From Paulinella micropora (Eukaryota > Cercozoa > Imbricatea > Euglyphida): DNA of 64,000 nt. Below, one piece after another: positions 1-10,096 of the stretch. The stretch's first letter is position 1. Each line of letters begins with the position of its first letter. The notes beneath the pieces are model-generated. The model worked only from the letters and a program-made list of their open reading frames with translations. It ran no database searches and was not told the origin of the DNA. The position numbers and the translations under genes are program-made. Location: positions 460,431-524,430 of the forward strand of contig BJOX01000329.1 of assembly GCA_009731375.1 (NCBI GenBank), read 5' to 3'.

Positions 1-2
1 GA

Positions 3-901
3 TTAAAGTATGATCCATTCTTACTGGAAGATGAATCCGTTGAGGAGGCGTTAAAACGGATAAGGATGATTTCAAAGAGGTGCCGCCCATCCACAAGGAG
101 GCTGGCATAGACCAAGACGATGCTTATCGGGCACCGATAGCTGAGAAGGAGGAGAGTGAGGTGGACAGCAAGGAGAAGACTGACCGCATAAGCGCGGTGG
201 GGACTCAGTCCAAGTCTCCGCGAGAGCATAGCGGAAAGAAGGAGAAGATCACAGAGGCGCAGCTAAGGAGAGCGCGGAATGATCTTATCAACGACCAACC
301 GAGGAAGGCGATGAGGTCGATGAGATCAAAGGACGTCCACCAGGAGGAGGAGGGGACGGACACTGACCCAAACGCGGGCAACGTTGAGATTGTCCATGAG
401 CGATGGAAGGAAGGCGATGCGATAGCAACCATCGCATGGGTGAAAAATGTTTTCTATCTGATGAGACCAGCGGAACAACATGTCGCTGATGACACTCTCT
501 CAGACTTATACTTGATGCGGGTCGTGGCGGTCCCACGACAGATGCGTGTCACACGGACACTCAAAATATCATCAGCCGCAAAGATAGTACAACCGATACT
601 CCAGTTCTGGAGAAGTATGGACCCGGTTGAGGATCCAAAGGCAAGACATTATCTGCCAGTATATAAAGACGCAAAAAGTCTCGAGACATGGGATGATACA
701 ATTACTCCCAGAGACAAGGATTACACTGCGTGGACCATTCAGACACTGCCAAGAGGAGTGCTTGATGTCCCTTTTGAATTATCGTTGGGCGGAATCCCTA
801 ATAAGATCTGGGACATTCTCGAACAGTCAAAGTTCGATCTGACTTTTGTTGGTGGTCCTCCACCAGGCAAAGAAATCCGCGCCAGACGACGAAGGCAGTG
901 A
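3..901 (+). pseudogene. 3' end of a Ty3/gypsy-type pol (copy 1): end of integrase plus conserved C-terminal domain
   Basis: This is the end of a polyprotein whose upstream part lies outside the window. The first codons (from base 3) read LKYDPFLLEDESVEEAL. They line up with RLMRFNPMLDRNETMTEA, just after the integrase GPY/F module of the second element (about 6172), so this is the same retrotransposon family. The frame changes near base 75, and the main ORF then runs to a stop at 899-901. After a charged, low-complexity linker (about residues 1-110 of the ORF), the last 150 residues match the C-terminus at 6500-6995 position by position. Shared features are YLxRP, VTRT, QF(W/Y)RS, a Tyr-Pro-Val segment, PF-(E/D)-L, IPxxxWD and a final GxPPPGK. 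The spacing of conserved aromatics is kept despite low identity, so this is a diverged relative rather than a recent duplicate. Function of the tail domain is unknown. Confidence 0.75.
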
Positions 902-1734
902 CAAAGAAACTATTTTTCTTTATGCGTCTCAAATAAACTGATTGATTGCCCACGGCGTATCATGATTTGATCATGCATCATCAGTTATCAATATGAATAT
1001 TAAAAAGACTCAGTGATATAACTTGGCATTCGATCGCAACATACGAGTGCGAAAGGTCGATCGACGATGATACTACACCGTATACGGGGATCGCTAGTGT
1101 ATTGAGCGATGGTGTTCCCGGGTATGACCCTTTCCAAGTCCTGGGATGATGTTCTCGAAAATGAAATGTTCTCTGAAACTTTCATTAAATTATTTTTTAC
1201 GATAGATTATATACTGTCGTACCTGAGCACGGTCAATCTCTACTTGTGTCGGTATATCGCAGGGTCGGGTACATACACCTCGACTTCGGATATAGCTATT
1301 AGGACTGGCCCCCTAATACTATATCATAGGATATCCGCCTTATACAAGGGTATGTCATTAAAAAAGACAATGTACTTACGATCTCCCTGTGAATAATAAT
1401 AATAATAATGATAATGATAAGAAGAAGAAGGAGATCAAAGGGGGAATCGTACTACAGCACCACGTTGCTTGTATTTTTTTATTAATTGTACGTTTGTTCT
1501 TGACATACTGCCGAAAAAAAAAAAAAAAAAAAAAAAAGAGATTGAGGGGAAGGAGTTCAAAAATCTACAAGAATGGCTGGAGAATCCGCTTTGACGTGCC
1601 GTATGAGGATATATTTATCGTCTTTTAGCGTCTATCCGTGGGTCGATGCGCTGTGTGGCATGACTCCATAGCGCATACTATTTGCAGAAAGAAATCAGAA
1701 GGTGTATGACGAAAATGCTATTTCCGTCATAAAA
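902..1734. other. Non-coding interval after pol copy 1
   Basis: No convincing gene. It holds short AT-rich stretches, a (AAT)n/(GAA)n patch at about 1393-1435 and a 23-base A run at about 1514-1536. A fragment that can be read as about 18 codons (about 1540-1596) may be degraded retroelement sequence. It could be the 3' untranslated part of the upstream element. Confidence 0.5.
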
Positions 1735-1935
1735 TCGGGAGGGGGTACTGTAGGCATCACCCCCCGGATAGCCGGTAAAAAATACCTTTTCCTGGTGACA
1801 GGTGCACCAGCTTGTTTTTCAGTATTATTTGTCCGGATTTGACCTGATGCCATTTTATTCCTGGTCTGTTGCCGTTTTCCTTTTTGGCTTCACTGAGCTA
1901 ATATAACGAGACATCATTCTCATTCTTGAGGACTG
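1735..1935 (+). repeat. Polypurine tract and putative LTR start (5' copy)
   Basis: A purine run TCGGGAGGGGG ends at 1745 and is followed at 1749 by TGTAGGC. The block from about 1727 matches the block at 11049-11081 (CCCGTATAAGACGGGGAGGG then ATTGTAGGC). A polypurine tract next to a TG start is the expected 3' internal/LTR junction of an LTR retrotransposon. The other end of the LTR and the primer-binding site were not located, so the end coordinate is arbitrary. Confidence 0.45.
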
Positions 1936-1938
1936 TGT

Positions 1939-3465
1939 TTGGTTGTATTACCGACTTTTTACGAGCTATCGTTGGGGGCATTACAATATGGACGGGGACG
2001 ACACGTGTCGGAATTTCCTATACTTAACCCCAGCCCAGAACGTCCAACAGATCATCCGTATAGGGGTAGGGCACAGGTGACTTTGATCCCTCCCGCACCA
2101 CCAATACCGCATGATATACGGACACAGCAACGTGTTACGCCCGCTGGCACAGCATGGGTATACACGAACGTCTACGTCCCGGAGTTGACCGGCCCATGGG
2201 CGGGCTTCGAGGACTTAGCAACGGAACGTGAGGCACAAATCTTGCTACTACGGAAGCAGGAGGAATCGTGGCATGGCTTTGACCAGACCTACCTTTATGG
2301 AGGCGGACAGAAGCAGCCACACGATTTCATAAGAGTCAAGTCCAGTCAAGTCTTTCATGCATCCAAACGCCTCACAGAGGATGACGATGTCATGGAGAAG
2401 CTACGACAATGGTATAAGGGATCGGAGCCTATCCAACCCGAGAGTTTGACGAAAGTCCCGAAGCTCTTAGCGGATAGGTTGGATCGGGGTGAAGACATCA
2501 CCATCATACTCCCGATACACCCCACCGTGATGTGGTGGAGGGATGCATTAGATAGGCTGGTCGATGACCCGATACCGATACCCAGTCGACAAGCTAAACC
2601 GCTCATTGCATTCAGGCTCGGATCAAGGCAGGATGGCCTGGCATACAGGATCAAACTACTGACCCGAAAGGTGGATGACATGCGGGAGCTTAATTTTCAG
2701 ATCTTTCCGGGGTTCTATCACAAATCAGCAGCGATGCAGTACGCTGAAATGATAGTAGAGCTTCAGGAATTTGCAACATGGGACAGCCAATCATCTACGC
2801 GATACCCAGGTAGGGACGCGAAGGATGAGGTTGAAGATCCGGACTCTATCTTGGAGTACCCGGACGACCCGAGAGATCAGAAACCGGTCGAAGAGATAAT
2901 CGACGAAATCATGGCACGACAGACAGGGTCACCAGACTTTGTGCGAGATCTCAAGGCTCAGTTTTTGAAGAACAAAACCCTCTTCGGACCACTTGTAGCC
3001 GGCAGCGTGACTCACACAGCTGCTAAGATAGAGCGACAGGTGGGGCAGACAATGCCTCGTCTCCGCGGATCGCGCCTCAGTTACAAAGAGGAACAGATCT
3101 GTGAAGAGATGATTCAAGACATGCTGGCCAAACGACTGATAGAACCGTCATGGTCGGAATACCGATCACCAGTTCGATTGGCACCAAAGCCGGATGGTAA
3201 GCAGCGGTTATGTATTAATTTCACGAGGCTTAATAAGATCATTAAGAGCGTTGAGGCACCAACCCCCCGTATGCGGGACGGTCTCAATCGACTCCGACAA
3301 GCCAAATTCTTCACAAAGCGAGACCTGAAGAACGGATTCTGGAACATTCCACTGGACGTGGATAGTCGGGCACTGACGGCCTTCGCTGTCGGCGGGAGAC
3401 TGTACCAATGGACGGTACTGCCAATGGGACTGAAGACCGCCCAGCTATTTTCCAGGATTGCATGA
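1939..3465 (+). CDS. Pol segment 1: leader and N-terminal half of reverse transcriptase
   Basis: The 508-codon segment reads into reverse transcriptase. A basic/helical entry (about 3050-3140) is followed by SPVRLAPKPDGKQRLCINF, the fingers motif KxDGKxRxCxxxxxLN, then FFTKRDLKNGFWNIPLD containing the first catalytic Asp, and LPMGLKTA. The frame is lost directly after LKTA and the segment ends in a short out-of-frame tail. The preceding 340 residues are Pro- and charge-rich, match no domain I recognise and lack the D(T/S)G of a retroviral-type protease. The true start is uncertain; the first in-frame ATG is at 1939. Confidence 0.8.
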   Translation: MVVLPTFYELSLGALQYGRGRHVSEFPILNPSPERPTDHPYRGRAQVTLIPPAPPIPHDIRTQQRVTPAGTAWVYTNVYVPELTGPWAGFEDLATEREAQILLLRKQEESWHGFDQTYLYGGGQKQPHDFIRVKSSQVFHASKRLTEDDDVMEKLRQWYKGSEPIQPESLTKVPKLLADRLDRGEDITIILPIHPTVMWWRDALDRLVDDPIPIPSRQAKPLIAFRLGSRQDGLAYRIKLLTRKVDDMRELNFQIFPGFYHKSAAMQYAEMIVELQEFATWDSQSSTRYPGRDAKDEVEDPDSILEYPDDPRDQKPVEEIIDEIMARQTGSPDFVRDLKAQFLKNKTLFGPLVAGSVTHTAAKIERQVGQTMPRLRGSRLSYKEEQICEEMIQDMLAKRLIEPSWSEYRSPVRLAPKPDGKQRLCINFTRLNKIIKSVEAPTPRMRDGLNRLRQAKFFTKRDLKNGFWNIPLDVDSRALTAFAVGGRLYQWTVLPMGLKTAQLFSRIA

Positions 3466-4109
3466 ATCAGGCCTTGTCCGACCCTAAGTACGGCGATAGT
3501 AAATTCGCTGAGACTTACGGACATACTAATCAGTATAGCTTTTGCTACATCGACGATATTGTCATTCATTCGAATACGGAAGCTGAGCACTTGGCTCACG
3601 TATCGGATAGACTGAGACGCCTAGAAGCATTCGGCCTAAGGTTGAACCTGGCAAAGTGTTCGTTCGCTAAGGACCACATTGACTATCTAGGGTACAGGGT
3701 AAAGGATGGTGTCATAGTGTTGAAGCCAGAGAAGCGGGACGCTATACGTTCCCTTCCACGCCCAAACACACGCACAGCGTTGCACTTCTTCCTCTGTATG
3801 GCACAGGTGTACTCAGAATTTATTCCTAACTTCCAGGATTTCGTCAAGCCATTACGGGACTTCTGCCTGCACGGCGACCCGGACGGTGAATGGCCACCGA
3901 AGGCTGCGGAAGTATACATGAAGCTGAAGGAGGCGTTGACTAGAGACCCCCTTACGGAGGGCGGATCGGTCTTGGTCCTTCCAGACTTTGAAAAGCGTTT
4001 TGTTGTGGCAACCGACGCGTCGCAATACGCAGTCGGGGCGGTTTTACAACAATACGATTCCGAGCATAAACATTTGTTGAGACCTATATGTTCGTCAGCA
4101 AGAAGTTGA
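3408..4109 (+). CDS. Pol segment 2: palm/thumb of reverse transcriptase and start of RNase H
   Basis: Real coding resumes at about 3440 with AIFQDCMNQAL and includes YIDDIVIHS (YxDD catalytic pair, about 3548-3574), LNLAKCSFAKDHIDYLGY, typical of the thumb/connection, and VVATDASQYAVGAVLQQ, the first acidic RNase H residue. The frame is lost near 4092, after which the reading continues in another frame without an ATG to 4240. The first 30 codons listed from 3408 are an out-of-frame lead-in. Confidence 0.8.
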   Translation: MDGTANGTEDRPAIFQDCMNQALSDPKYGDSKFAETYGHTNQYSFCYIDDIVIHSNTEAEHLAHVSDRLRRLEAFGLRLNLAKCSFAKDHIDYLGYRVKDGVIVLKPEKRDAIRSLPRPNTRTALHFFLCMAQVYSEFIPNFQDFVKPLRDFCLHGDPDGEWPPKAAEVYMKLKEALTRDPLTEGGSVLVLPDFEKRFVVATDASQYAVGAVLQQYDSEHKHLLRPICSSARS

Positions 4110-4246
4110 CGCCCGAACAGGTCAACTATTGCACTAGACAGCGCAAAGCGTTGGCGATAGTTTGGGCGTTCAGCCGGCTGAGGGAGTACTTATGGGGTGC
4201 TCCGAACATCTTGGTTCAGACAGACCATGCCAACCTGAGATGACTC
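4093..4246 (+). CDS. Pol segment 3: middle of RNase H, with in-frame TGA
   Basis: The unlabelled stretch reads FVSKKLTPEQVNYCTRQRKA, then ALAIVWAFSRLREYLWG and TDHANLR, the usual Ty3/gypsy RNase H sequence of Lys/Leu-rich helix, Glu/Arg-Lys-Ala-Leu-Ala motif and TDHxxLxxL. A TGA stop (4241-4243) sits exactly where the family normally has Trp (LRWL); TGG to TGA is one transition. The frame then continues in phase into the next segment. Confidence 0.75.
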
Positions 4247-6010
4247 ATGGACAGAGAACATACGGGAAGACTGGCCCGATGGCAGTCGGAGCTAGCACGG
4301 TATGATTTCACCATCGAGTACATTAAGGGTAAAGAGAACACGGTCCCAGACAGCCTCTCGCGGATGTCTCGGGTGAAAGGTTCTGTAGGAGACGGCTTAG
4401 ATCGGTTCGCACTAAACACTCCTACGGCCTGCCTAGTCGGATGGACAGCCGATGATGACTGGACAGCCACGGAGCACACAGCAGACTTTAAAGACACTTT
4501 GCCGGCGGGGATGGCATACATCGCCACCACCTCACAAAGCTGGACACCGGGATACAGACCCGACTCTCAGGCCGAGCTGTTGGACAAGCTGCAAAGCATA
4601 CGTCACGTGTGCTGCGCGCAACATGAGGCTGAGGACTGGCAGGACCTGCTAGAGGAGATCGACACACAGTCGGACATCCTCAGCGAGGGAGACATACAGC
4701 CGGGTCAGACTCACGAACACGAACACTCCTTTAACGCATTTTTCGCGGATAAGGCACAGTCGTTCTGGGTTCCCCGAAATGTTCACCATTCACGGTCAGC
4801 GATTATCGCGGCCGCCGAGCAAACACAACAACCAAGGGAACCAATAAGCCTAGTCACCACTGCCTTGCAGTTGGATGACATGAATATGACAATTGCAAGC
4901 CCCGCGGTGTTTGGTCAGTTGGCAAAGAGCTCTAAGGAATGGGGCCCCTTCATTGCTCACGCTATTGATCCGTTGAAACACCCGAAGACACGAGAAATAA
5001 GAGCCCATAAGAAAACTATGACCTGGCACGATGACCTCCTGTGGTATAATGGGGCCGGTGGCAAGTGGGAAAAGACGCAGTCGAAGTGGACACTGTGGGT
5101 TCCACCACAGTTACGCAAGGCGATCTTGTTAGCCACACACCGCTCTGCTCTTAATTCACATACGGGAAGGGACAAAATGTCATGGTTCATATCACGCAGG
5201 TTTTGGTGGCATGGTATGCAGAAATCCATCGCCGACACAGTCGAAGCATGTAAACACTGCAAACAGACCAAATCACCACACAACAGCGCCCAGAAAGGCC
5301 TATATGCAGAATACAAGCTAGTTGAGAACCTTTTTGAAGCACTACACGTCGACTATGTAGGACCACTACCGCGATCGGAATCTCACAACTATCGGTACAT
5401 CCTCACGGCTATAGACCGCTTTTCGAACTACGTGTTCGCGGTCCCGGTTGTGGAAAAGGATGCGGAATCGACATGCGAGGCCCTGGTTGACCATGTCTTC
5501 CGATATACCGGAGTACCGAAGAATGTGTACAGTGATCGGGGATCGGAGTTTACGAACGAACTCTCCGCTCGTCTGTCCACAGTGTGGGGTTTTAAGTGGA
5601 AATACGTAACGGCATATTCGCCAGAGAGCAACGGTAAGATTGAGATGGTCCACAGACCGCGCAAGGCCGCGCTCCAGCAATACTGCCGCGACAACCAGCA
5701 CATATGGCACAAAGCACTACCATCGTTTGTCTTCTCCATGAACACCACCGCATCGAGGGCATTGGGCGGAAAAGCCACAGGCGCTTTACCCAATCTCCTA
5801 TTATACCGACAGCACTTGAGGATCCCGGAGGAGTTGGTGTTACCAAACCTCCCGGAAGGGGGCTTCCTAGAGCATGATGAGCTCATGGCCTGTCGCCTAC
5901 GGGTCATGGCAGAAGCCAGACACTACGGCATGAAGGCACGGGAGGCCGAAGAAGCTCACAAGCAAAACCAACAGACGCCGAACAAAATCAAGTACGAGTC
6001 GGGGGAATAA
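4247..6010 (+). CDS. Pol segment 4: end of RNase H and integrase
   Basis: It starts with the end of RNase H (ARYDFTIEYIKGKENTVPD). A 260-residue linker follows, then integrase. The zinc finger has two His (about 5139-5160) and CKHC (about 5248-5262). The catalytic core has Asp in HVDYVGPLP (about 5348), Asp in VYSDRGSEF (about 5528) and Glu in SPESNGKIEM (about 5622-5652), the D,D-35-E triad. The segment ends at a TAA (6008-6010) created by a frameshift. The linker between RNase H and integrase is long for the family and has no recognised domain. Confidence 0.85.
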   Translation: MDREHTGRLARWQSELARYDFTIEYIKGKENTVPDSLSRMSRVKGSVGDGLDRFALNTPTACLVGWTADDDWTATEHTADFKDTLPAGMAYIATTSQSWTPGYRPDSQAELLDKLQSIRHVCCAQHEAEDWQDLLEEIDTQSDILSEGDIQPGQTHEHEHSFNAFFADKAQSFWVPRNVHHSRSAIIAAAEQTQQPREPISLVTTALQLDDMNMTIASPAVFGQLAKSSKEWGPFIAHAIDPLKHPKTREIRAHKKTMTWHDDLLWYNGAGGKWEKTQSKWTLWVPPQLRKAILLATHRSALNSHTGRDKMSWFISRRFWWHGMQKSIADTVEACKHCKQTKSPHNSAQKGLYAEYKLVENLFEALHVDYVGPLPRSESHNYRYILTAIDRFSNYVFAVPVVEKDAESTCEALVDHVFRYTGVPKNVYSDRGSEFTNELSARLSTVWGFKWKYVTAYSPESNGKIEMVHRPRKAALQQYCRDNQHIWHKALPSFVFSMNTTASRALGGKATGALPNLLLYRQHLRIPEELVLPNLPEGGFLEHDELMACRLRVMAEARHYGMKAREAEEAHKQNQQTPNKIKYESGE

Positions 6011-6053
6011 CACAAGGGGATTTAGTCTTCCTGTACGTTCCCCAGTACCTAAC

Positions 6054-6995
6054 TTGGTTAGCGTCAAACTCTTTCCGATGTGGCAAGGCCCTTACACTGT
6101 TGTAGAACAGGTAGGTGCGTTGACATACCGAATCCAAGGAAAGGGCAAGACGCTAGTAGTTCATGTACGGCGGCTGATGCGTTTTAACCCCATGCTGGAT
6201 CGTAACGAAACGATGACGGAAGCTGTACAGAAGCTAGAACATAGCTTACGGACTCCGCCCAAGCGCCGAGACAAGACGGCCGAGGCAAAGGAGAACCCGA
6301 ACCAACCCGTACCGGCCGCGCCCGAGGGGGGTAACGCAAGCAATGACGAAGCAAAGGAAGCAGCTGAAGCTGAACAAGCTGATGCTCCCGAGGGGGATGT
6401 TATCGCACCGCGACCGACCAACCACCTGCAATCTGAACAGGAGGAAAAGGCCGAACCGGTACCGAGACGCCCACCAGCTGACTCAAAGTTGAGGTCGGCC
6501 GACGACGTAAAAACGGTGCATTGGCACGTCGGGAAGATATACCTTCTCAGGCCACCAGAGGCACACGTCGGCGACGACTGCCTAAACGATTTCTTCCTCA
6601 TGAAGGTGAGGGAATGGGAACCGCAGACCCGGGTTACGCGCACAAGCAAGGCGATCAAAGCCGAGCCGCCCGTACTGCAATTTTATCGATCACACCAGGA
6701 TCTCGACGAGCCGGAATCACGGACCTTTTATCCTGTATTCCGCGACTCCAACGAAGTCGAAACGTTCTGGAAAGGCATCACGGACAAGTCCGCAGGCTAC
6801 ACGCCATGGCAGATACAGGCGTGGCCTAGGATGGTGTTAGACTACCCATTCGATCTACAGCACGGTCGAATCCCCCTACGGGTGTGGGATGAGATAGCAG
6901 CCGAGGGTATAGCAACCCATCTCATCGGGGCGCCACCACCAGGCAAATACAAAAAGGCCAAGATGGGGCAGGCGAAGAAGCGTAAACTAGCCTAG
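6054..6995 (+). CDS. Pol segment 5: GPY/F module and novel C-terminal domain
   Basis: It opens with KLFPMWQGPYTVVEQVG, the GPY/F module that follows the integrase core in Ty3/gypsy and retroviral integrases, ending HVRRLMRF. Next is an acidic, Ala/Glu/Pro-rich linker (about residues 70-150). The last 150 residues are a compact aromatic domain (KIYLLRPPEAHVGDD, VLQFYRS, FYPVFRD, YPFDL, IPLRVWDEI, GAPPPGK) with a basic tail, KKAKMGQAKKRKLA, that looks like a nuclear localisation signal. The same domain ends copy 1 at 901. Its position corresponds to the chromodomain of chromoviruses, but the sequence is not a chromodomain I recognise. Confidence 0.8.
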   Translation: MVSVKLFPMWQGPYTVVEQVGALTYRIQGKGKTLVVHVRRLMRFNPMLDRNETMTEAVQKLEHSLRTPPKRRDKTAEAKENPNQPVPAAPEGGNASNDEAKEAAEAEQADAPEGDVIAPRPTNHLQSEQEEKAEPVPRRPPADSKLRSADDVKTVHWHVGKIYLLRPPEAHVGDDCLNDFFLMKVREWEPQTRVTRTSKAIKAEPPVLQFYRSHQDLDEPESRTFYPVFRDSNEVETFWKGITDKSAGYTPWQIQAWPRMVLDYPFDLQHGRIPLRVWDEIAAEGIATHLIGAPPPGKYKKAKMGQAKKRKLA

Positions 6996-6998
6996 CCT

Positions 6999-7796
6999 AG
7001 CATGCCGTGCGACACCACAATAGCATAGCCAAATCGGGTAGTATGCAAGATCCAAAGACCAATGCTGAGCAATAACAGCACGAAACTAGCCACAGGAAAG
7101 GGACACGGCTTTGGACTCCATATCTGTTAAAATACTACCTAAGTTCATTCCTTAGAGATAGCAAAAGAGAGCTTAACATGACATGATACACGGGAAAAGA
7201 CCCTGCCTTACCTTCCGTGAGGTGCGACGGCCCTGAGGGATCTGGAATCTCGACGGGTTAGTAGTTGGTGTTCCACCAGGGGTCGGAATAGCTTCTCGCT
7301 AGCTTCGTTAACGCGCGGTATGTGCCCGTTATTGTGGATAGCATTGCACATCATACCCACCTCCTCTCGAGTTGCACACCCGCCTCCCGCGGCAATGGCA
7401 TGAGTGGCGTATGTTAAGTTATTCCCCACAGAGTGTCTTAGATATTATGCTCGCTCTTGTCTGCTCTTTGTCTGGATGAAGGGCTCTAAGGAACCCAACA
7501 GCCCGATACATAAATAAGCATATCTATACCACTAATAAATATAACGCGTCCCTATATATGCCACAGCAAATCGCGCAGTACGGCGAGGGTGGATCACGCG
7601 GACAGCAAAGTTGACCGGGGCATGGGTGCACCCGCGTCACCACGCTGTTGACCAGCGTCTGAAACGAGCAGAAAGTCGAACACCGACACGAGAACGACAC
7701 ACACACCGCACATTGCTCGTTGTGCTTGGGCTGAAAGATATCTATACATAAACACGAACTCACGGGTATATACGTGATATAGGCACCCATCGGTGT
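6999..7796. other. Interval between pol and downstream ORF
   Basis: No + strand gene is visible. On the minus strand 7208-7429 is open for 73 codons with ordinary composition, but there is no homologue I recognise and no supporting context. The region may contain the promoter or splice acceptor for the downstream ORF. Confidence 0.35.
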
Positions 7797-8649
7797 ATGT
7801 TTGGCACCGGACAACTGGTAGAGCAGTATCTGGGGTTTCTCTTGGCGTGCGTGGCTTCGATCCTGGTGATACTAATCGTACACCTGGGTTTGAAGGCGAT
7901 CGCGGGCGAGGAACAGCGGATTCCCTCTCCCGCGCGGAATATTCCGGTCGATCCGACCCCGGCACATAGCCCGGAGGCGAACCGACATCCAGAAGCGAAG
8001 CAACAGGACGATCTGGATACGCTTGAAGAGGACAACTTCAGGTGCGGACCCACACATAACTCACCAGAAGGGATACCCTACACTAGAATGACCACTCCAG
8101 GCAGTGGCGCAAACAAACACAAGAGAGCAAGGGAGAACGAAACCTTAGCACTCGAACCTCGCAGTTCAAGTAAACCGCTCACACCCACCCGACACGTGGC
8201 GCAACTCAGGCTAGTGTTGTGATCACACCGATATCCCCACGGGGGAAGAATGAGGTCGAGTCGGAGATGTTGACGACCCCGGTGAAGTCATCGGCTGACA
8301 AGGGGGACGAACCGTTTGAGGACACACCTTCATCACCATCGACGGGTGAGGACGTCGACCCCGAAGGGCGACAAACCCCGGGACGCACGGAATTCGTGTG
8401 GGATGAGGACGAAGAAGAGGGTATGTACCAACCTATGAGCCCCACGCGGGAGGAACGTAGGGAGGAAGCCCGCTCGTGATACTGGAAGTTAGTCGAGGGT
8501 GAGGACATACTCAAGCCCGACGCGTACAGTGACGAACTGAACCCGCCCGAAGAGAAGCGGTCTAATGACCCGCCAAGGCACACGGACATGGCGTACCAGC
8601 ACCACCGCTGCCTGCCACCTGAGCCGACGGCACACTGGGGCCGGAAAAA

Positions 8650-9819
8650 GTGTTCCCTGCATACTTCCATGCCTCCGACAACATATTCGGAGTATACGGA
8701 CCGATCGATCGACCGATCTATGTTTATTCGGAACGAGGCCCAGTGCCACGACGATCGTACAGAAGTGTAGCCATCGGCGTGCTCAGGCCTTACCGAATCG
8801 ACACGGACGTGATGTTGAGATGTATGGAGCCACACTTGCTACGATTCCAAGAACGGGAAGAAGAGGAGTACGGAAAACCGGTGCGATACGCATACGACCC
8901 CGGGTCGAGCAGGATCCACCGCATCTACCCGCCTTACCCCGATATCACGGATGCGGAAAGCAGATTGAGGCTACAAGGCCCGGCGCTCGCGCACACAACA
9001 AATCACCGAACGAACCCGTTCAAACCTTCTCAGGAACCGTATCGAATGCGGTTGGTAGGCAACCAAGTTAACTGGGTTCCAGACCCGCACTTGTTTGAGG
9101 CAAACCCTCGCAAGGTCAACTTGCCACCACCAGCACCACCTGAGGTGGACGAACGGGGCATTCCGACATCGAACCCATCCGCACGATACGTCCCCACGGA
9201 GAAGGACAATGTCCTGCGGGTGCAGTGCGAAGCGGAAAAGAAACGAGGAGGGACATACCCGCGATGCTCTCGAACATGGCACCTCTCGGAAAGAGCGTAC
9301 ATGTCGCCGGAGCGGTATGGGCCACACCGATGCCCAGACCACGCTTACCACGCACATTTCACAGCCAGCGTGCGCGTCCGGCCAGTAAACGAAAAGGGTC
9401 CGAGTACGTGGCCACACAGGAACCCGTTGCCGGAAATCACACCGTACGTGAATGATGCCGCTAACTTTGAAGAGAAATTTACAAAACATCTGTTCGAACA
9501 GGCCAAGTCGCTGCCGGGATGGGTGGCATTGACCGACCACCAGCGGGCGCACGCCCTTCGATATTACTGTATCTGGACGATGCCGAGACAGCTACTTGAG
9601 CCATGGAGCTCCGACTGTTGCAGTGGTCGCAGGCATATCAATGCTTACTACAGACTACTCGAGTTGTCGGATATTCCACTGCCCAAGGAGGTCAAGGCAT
9701 ACAAGGCATATCACCTCCGGTGCAGATACGACCTCCCTTGGGACCTCGAGGTTGAGGGGCATGTACTCGCGTACTATAGGAAGGACTTAAGCATACCCAC
9801 GCCACTTCCTTCTATGTAG
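8650..9819 (+). CDS. Largest intact piece of the downstream retroelement ORF
   Basis: The 389-codon reading frame has natural-looking composition (many Tyr, Pro, Arg and His, no low-complexity runs). It contains the Cys/His cluster that could bind zinc (Cys at about 9226, 9262, 9333 with His neighbours) and a C-terminal Tyr/Arg-rich helical part (HINAYYRLLEL, YHLRCRYDLPWDLEVEGH). The upstream frame joins at an A5 run near 8646 and the downstream frame joins near 9790-9830, so the ATG at 8650 is probably not the true start. No family recognised. Confidence 0.5.
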   Translation: MFPAYFHASDNIFGVYGPIDRPIYVYSERGPVPRRSYRSVAIGVLRPYRIDTDVMLRCMEPHLLRFQEREEEEYGKPVRYAYDPGSSRIHRIYPPYPDITDAESRLRLQGPALAHTTNHRTNPFKPSQEPYRMRLVGNQVNWVPDPHLFEANPRKVNLPPPAPPEVDERGIPTSNPSARYVPTEKDNVLRVQCEAEKKRGGTYPRCSRTWHLSERAYMSPERYGPHRCPDHAYHAHFTASVRVRPVNEKGPSTWPHRNPLPEITPYVNDAANFEEKFTKHLFEQAKSLPGWVALTDHQRAHALRYYCIWTMPRQLLEPWSSDCCSGRRHINAYYRLLELSDIPLPKEVKAYKAYHLRCRYDLPWDLEVEGHVLAYYRKDLSIPTPLPSM

Positions 9820-10096
9820 GCCGAGGGACAGTCGACGACGAGTACCTGAACGTTTTCGAGGTGCGGCTCGGATTCAACAGCAGTATTACGTACGTTTCCA
9901 ACACGAGCATCGACTCTCGTGGCTGCTGACGATACACCGGCAGTTAACGCGGAGCATCGATCCAAAGACATCCCGCATCGCCAATCAGTTAGCAGATCCT
10001 GACGAGAACGTTCCGAACACACATCGAGGCCGTGTAAGAGGCTTCGAGCAGTGGGTTGAACGATTCAAAGCTCAGGACGCACTGGGTTGGGATCGA

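Larger units (their letters stand above)
1939..6998 (+). pseudogene. pol: Ty3/gypsy pol polyprotein, frameshifted
   Basis: The coding frame is spread over five segments: 1939-3440, 3440-about 4092, about 4092-6005, a short stretch near 6015-6055, and 6054-6998. Domains in order are a long leader of about 340 residues with no recognised protease, reverse transcriptase (about 3000-3800), RNase H (about 3980-4370), integrase (about 5100-5990), GPY/F module (6075-6190), acidic linker and the conserved tail domain. The breaks are a one-base frame change inside the LPMGL region (about 3440), one at about 4092, a TGA at 4241-4243 and two between 6005 and 6055. All lie inside otherwise well-conserved motifs. 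Single-base indels from sequencing error cannot be excluded. Confidence 0.85.

Noticed and set aside
7208-7429. Antisense 73-codon gene
   Set aside because: No homology recognised, no promoter or splice signals; kept only as a note.
4241-8479. Reassigned TGA codon (TGA = Trp)
   Set aside because: Host exons use TGG for Trp and the element also has several frameshifts; ordinary decay explains both TGA codons.
8640-8655. Programmed -1 frameshift at an A5 run
   Set aside because: The heptamer is not a canonical slippery site (G AAA AAG), and other random frameshifts in the same ORF favour decay or sequencing error.
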